The notes beneath the pieces are model-generated. The model was not told the DNA's origin, did no database searches, and saw only the letters and a list, made by a program, of their open reading frames with translations. The position numbers and the translations under genes are program-made. Positions 3,904 to 5,181 of a stretch of DNA of 5,181 nucleotides are shown one piece after another. Position 1 is the first letter of the stretch, and every line of letters starts with the position of its first letter. The stretch lies in NCBI GenBank assembly GCA_002309305.1, contig DBWR01000048.1:1-5181 (forward strand). Direction: 5' to 3'. Source of the DNA: Treponema sp. UBA1233 (GTDB taxonomy: Bacteria > Spirochaetota > Spirochaetia > Treponematales > Treponemataceae).

Positions 3904-5181
3904 TCAAACGGCAAATTCTTTCTTCAGGAACTCAAGATCGAGCTCCGGATAGAGAACGTGTTTTCCAAGCAATGCCTGTACGCGTTCCTTTGCCTTTGCC
4001 TCGGTGTCAGGATCAAGGACGATTTTTCCCTTTGCAGGTTTTCCTTCCTTGTTGACGCCAGGCTTTGTTCCCTTGAGAACCTGATCGATGATGGATGCTA
4101 CTTCCTTCATGTCGTCAGTGTTCATGCCCAGTGTTGTAAGGCCCGGGGTACCGATACGGATTCCGCTTGTCCACCATGCGCCGTTCTTGTCGTAGGGAAG
4201 GGCATTTGCGTTTGCTGTTACACCGCATTTAAAGAGTGCTGCCTCTGCCTGCTTTCCTGTAAGTCCGTATGTCGTTACGTCGATGAGCATGAGGTGGTTC
4301 TCGGTTCCGTTGGTCTGAAGCCTCATTCCCAGGTTCATGCAGCTTTCTGCAAGTGCCTGTGCGTTCTTTACGACGTTGTGTGCCCATTCCTGATATTTTG
4401 GAGTGCGTGCTTCCTTGAGTGCGATGGCCTTTGCCGCCATTACGTGACCGAGTGGGCCTCCGAGTACCATCGGGCATCCCTTGTTCAGGTAATCCTTGAA
4501 TTCTTCCTTGCAGAGTATGATTGCACCACGTGGACCGCGGAGTGTCTTGTGTGTTGTAGTCGTGACCACATCAGCCCATTTGACAGGGTCATAGTCGTCG
4601 GTGAATACTTTTCCGGCTACAAGACCTGCAAAGTGTGCCATGTCCACCATCAGTACGGCTCCGCATTTGTCCGCTATCTCACGGAATCTCCTGAAGTTGA
4701 TTTTGCGCGGATATGCAGAGAAACCTGTAAGGAGAATGAGTGGCTTTACTTCCATGGCCTGCTTTTCAATCGCATCGTAGTCAAGAAGGCCTGTCTCCCT
4801 GTCTACTCCATAAGGATGGCTTTCGAACATTCTGGCTGAAACGTTCATGCGGTAACCGTGGGTAAGGTGTCCTCCACATGAATAGTCAAGACCCATGAGC
4901 TTCTGGTTTCCGAACTTTTTCCTGAGCATGTCGAACTGCTCGTCCGTCAGTTCTGCAAGTGACTTTACACCGAGTTCCTCAAGAGTCGGAGTTTCGATTT
5001 TCTTGGAAAGGATTGCCCAGTATGCAACAAGGTTTGCGTCTGCCCCGGAATGTGGCTGGACATAAGCGTAGTCGGCTCCAAAAACAGCCTCTGCCTCACG
5101 TGCCGCTGTGTTTTCCACGGCATCAATGTTGACGCATCCGCCATAATAACGGTGCTCGGGGAATCCTTCCGCATACTTGTC
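3904..5181 (-). CDS. glyA: Serine hydroxymethyltransferase, long form (partial, N-terminus off window)
   Basis: This PLP enzyme converts serine and tetrahydrofolate to glycine and 5,10-methylene-tetrahydrofolate, the main source of one-carbon units. It is cytosolic. The 425 visible codons are open through the right edge and begin DKYAEGFPEHRYYGG, which corresponds to about residue 54 of the E. coli enzyme, so roughly 50 or more residues are missing. Numbered from the visible start: VQPHSGADAN at 41-50; MGLDYSCGGHLTHG at 96-109; TGFSAYPRK at 152-160; VDMAHFAGLVAG at 179-190, with the PLP-ring aspartate and histidine; and TTTTHKTLRGPRGA at 207-220, with the Schiff-base lysine K212. SGIRIGTPGLTT at 339-350 is the substrate-carboxylate arginine region. 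Compared with E. coli there is an insert of about 30 residues at 59-95 and a longer C-terminal tail, features I associate with the long form in treponemes and chlamydiae. The GTG at 5116-5118 is an internal Val codon, not a start. No clear terminator follows the TGA (3904-3906). Confidence 0.97.
   Translation of the reverse strand, partial: DKYAEGFPEHRYYGGCVNIDAVENTAAREAEAVFGADYAYVQPHSGADANLVAYWAILSKKIETPTLEELGVKSLAELTDEQFDMLRKKFGNQKLMGLDYSCGGHLTHGYRMNVSARMFESHPYGVDRETGLLDYDAIEKQAMEVKPLILLTGFSAYPRKINFRRFREIADKCGAVLMVDMAHFAGLVAGKVFTDDYDPVKWADVVTTTTHKTLRGPRGAIILCKEEFKDYLNKGCPMVLGGPLGHVMAAKAIALKEARTPKYQEWAHNVVKNAQALAESCMNLGMRLQTNGTENHLMLIDVTTYGLTGKQAEAALFKCGVTANANALPYDKNGAWWTSGIRIGTPGLTTLGMNTDDMKEVASIIDQVLKGTKPGVNKEGKPAKGKIVLDPDTEAKAKERVQALLGKHVLYPELDLEFLKKEFAV

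Noticed and set aside
3894..3909. CCG...CGG flanking the A-run after glyA as a terminator
   Set aside because: Only a few base pairs can form, with mismatches beyond them, although a short T-run follows. This is too weak to call.
3865..4839. Long plus-strand open frame of 324 codons
   Set aside because: It lies wholly antisense to glyA apart from its first few dozen bases, has a cysteine-rich composition unlike a real protein, has no ribosome binding site, and overlaps a gene with every SHMT motif intact.
5116..5118. GTG as the start codon of glyA
   Set aside because: The frame stays open to the window edge, and the 21 codons before it encode the conserved KYAEG-P--RYYGG block, so the GTG is an internal valine.

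Overview
The window looks like a chromosomal segment of a Treponema-type spirochaete. The strongest sign is the partial flagellin at the left edge: its N-terminus (starting MVINHNMSAMFAQR, then the KLSSG and INRAGDDASGLAVSEKMR blocks) is the spirochaetal periplasmic FlaB core. The moderate GC content with AT-rich gaps and the long-form serine hydroxymethyltransferase at the right edge agree with this. I cannot name the species. All six genes lie on the minus strand, so transcription runs right to left. No RNA genes, insertion sequences, phage genes or CRISPR arrays were seen.

In transcription order: (1) glyA (serine hydroxymethyltransferase), whose N-terminus is cut by the right window edge. 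(2) A 143-residue exported protein of unknown function with its own sigma-70 promoter, a dyad inside that promoter, a leader hairpin and a terminator. (3) A complete DHH/DHHA1 phosphoesterase of the NrnA type. (4) An unrecognised protein of about 325 residues whose N-terminal third resembles sigma-70 region 2 and whose C-terminus looks like a helix-turn-helix. (5) rdgB (XTP/dITP diphosphatase), overlapping gene 4 by 35 bases. (6) flaB, cut by the left edge.

The main interest lies in the control regions. The gap upstream of the sigma-like gene has a textbook sigma-54 (RpoN) -24/-12 promoter. About 165 to 205 bases upstream of its predicted start are three 15-bp palindromes, TGTAA-N5-TTACA, at an exact 20-bp period. 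That is the geometry expected of an enhancer array for a sigma-54 activator, and it suggests an RpoN-driven unit whose first product may itself be a transcription factor, with rdgB as second gene. A separate extended -10 promoter at the end of the sigma-like gene would start transcripts at or next to the rdgB ATG.

The flaB gap has a sigma-28 (FliA-type) promoter preceded by phased A-tracts. Its leader is about 150 nt long and folds into hairpins that expose GGA motifs, with a further GGA in the Shine-Dalgarno. This is the layout expected of a CsrA-controlled flagellin mRNA. These regulatory assignments are inferences from motif and spacing. The protein family calls for flaB, rdgB, the DHH protein and glyA rest on clear motifs.
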